A DNA stretch of 64,000 nt from Trichobilharzia szidati (Eukaryota > Platyhelminthes > Trematoda > Strigeidida > Schistosomatidae). The position numbers and the translations under genes are program-made. The stretch is taken from positions 53,337,228 to 53,401,227 of the forward strand of contig OX235275.1 of assembly GCA_944472155.2 (NCBI GenBank), given 5' to 3'. How positions within the stretch are numbered: the stretch's first letter is position 1; every line of letters begins with the position of its first letter. Under the pieces are notes generated by a model. That model was given only the letters and a program-made list of their open reading frames with translations, was not told the origin of the DNA and made no database searches. Positions 63,060 through 64,000 of the stretch are shown piece by piece.

Positions 63060-63864
63060 ATTTTTATGTACATTATTGTCAGTGGAGAAGCAGTGTCTTC
63101 TGATTAGCTGTTTTCTTACTGAAGGTTATTCCGCTGTACTGCTTGTGACCGTTTCTCAGAAAGTTAAGCCATATATCTGCGAATCGTATTTGCACATGTT
63201 AAGTCTGCTGTGATTGGTTGGTGAGTTCCTCAAGGTTAAGCTTTGTTGTTGTTGCTTTTCTGTCGTGACCTTGATCCGGGACGTAAACATTGTTCTGAGC
63301 GAATTAGTACTGGCCTCTGCTGTTTGACTCTCATAAAACTACCCTAAACCTCTGATAATCTTAGCCTATTAGACCACTTTTTAACGCTTAACTGCTTTCT
63401 GTTTATGTGTATATGGGTTCATGAAAATGCACTACATTGATATTCCTAATATTGATTGAAATAGGGTTTTGTAGTCTGTACTACTACTGACAAGGATTTT
63501 CAGCAGTAGTATGTAGACTCAGATTGTGATAGGAAGTAGCCAAAGTTGAAAACAACATTTGAAGTCAGTGTCTCGTTTGGAAATAATTCCAAGTTTTTTT
63601 AACCTTCAGAGGAGATCAACAACCAATCAGAACAGTTTATTTTCCTCTGAGTTAGCCAATCATAAATGTGGCTAAAAATTTATATAAATATGGTGTGATG
63701 TTTTCCTCAATAAAAAAAGATGTCCGTTACCGAGTCTCTCGTCTTCTATCGTCACACTTTTTTTCTTTCCTGTGTCTTATTGTCGGTTTTGATGACAATG
63801 CTTTTGACACTTTATTCAACAAGGTGTTTCTTTTCTGGCGAAATATTATTGCATATGAATGTTG
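63060..63864. other. Nothing recognised; short hairpin at 63475-63522
   Basis: GTCTGTACTACTACTGACA and CAGCAGTAGTATGTAGAC form an imperfect hairpin. GTGATTGGTTGGTGAGTTCC at 63210 vaguely resembles Merlin subterminal sequence. Confidence 0.3.
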
Positions 63865-64000
63865 CCTTTACGCATCTACGTCATCTGTGGTGTAGATATG
63901 ATATCCAGCTGTCGATCGAAGGACATGTGTACTGCTCAGGAGTTCACTGTGTCCGTCTTTATCACTGTGAAACATGGCCATTGTGCAAGTGGGTAAGGGA
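63865..64000 (+). mobile_element. RTE-like LINE, running off the window end
   Basis: CTACGTCATCTGTGGTGTAG, ATATGATATCCAGCTGTCGA and GGACATGTGTACTGCTCAGG match the LRRLWRRRDI to GRVYCSAVRS segment of the family. Continuation lies outside. Confidence 0.7.

Overview
The window reads as nuclear DNA of a parasitic flatworm, most probably a digenean of the schistosome group. This rests on an AT-rich background, spliced genes with GT-AG introns, and a transposable-element mix typical of these worms: CR1-like and RTE-like non-LTR retrotransposons, Penelope-like elements with a GIY-YIG domain, a Merlin DNA transposon, and tRNA-derived SINEs, one family carrying a hammerhead-ribozyme fold like the Sm-alpha repeats of Schistosoma. 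There are no operons, rRNA genes, CRISPR arrays or prokaryotic signals. Species and element-family names are inference; no search was run.

Two host genes are supported near the centre. On the minus strand a four-exon gene (24081 down to 18615) encodes a 241-residue Qa-SNARE of the syntaxin-7/12 type; all splice phases join cleanly. About 0.2 kb away, on the plus strand, lies a first coding exon (24288-24413) with the beta-catenin-binding signature of a TCF/LEF factor. The two are head to head and probably share a promoter. A poly-alanine exon at 58569-58984 may be a later exon of the TCF/LEF gene, which would make most of 24.4-58.6 kb a single intron crowded with transposons. No HMG box is in the window.

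Layout: 0.1-17.4 kb is dominated by CR1-like elements (one with an intact 1014-codon ORF, one interrupted by SINEs, one 3' fragment) and a Merlin cluster (11.9-15.9 kb). An assembly gap covers 17656-18153. 18.6-24.1 kb is the syntaxin gene with elements in its introns. 25-57 kb is a patchwork of RTE fragments in both orientations, a second LINE family, Penelope relics, SINEs and a foldback element. 57-62 kb holds SINE dimers, the poly-alanine exon and two Penelope structures with inverted termini. A further RTE copy runs off the end.

The most distinctive theme is inverted organisation: SINEs in head-to-head dimers (21.4, 46.5, 53.8, 57.6 and 59.3 kb), RTE copies in convergent pairs (28/29, 44.5/45, 48/49, 56/56.8 kb), Penelope elements flanked by inverted arms, and a foldback element. 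Several inverted units contain hammerhead-like RNA folds. Such arrangements would give hairpin or double-stranded RNA if transcribed; that consequence is inference.
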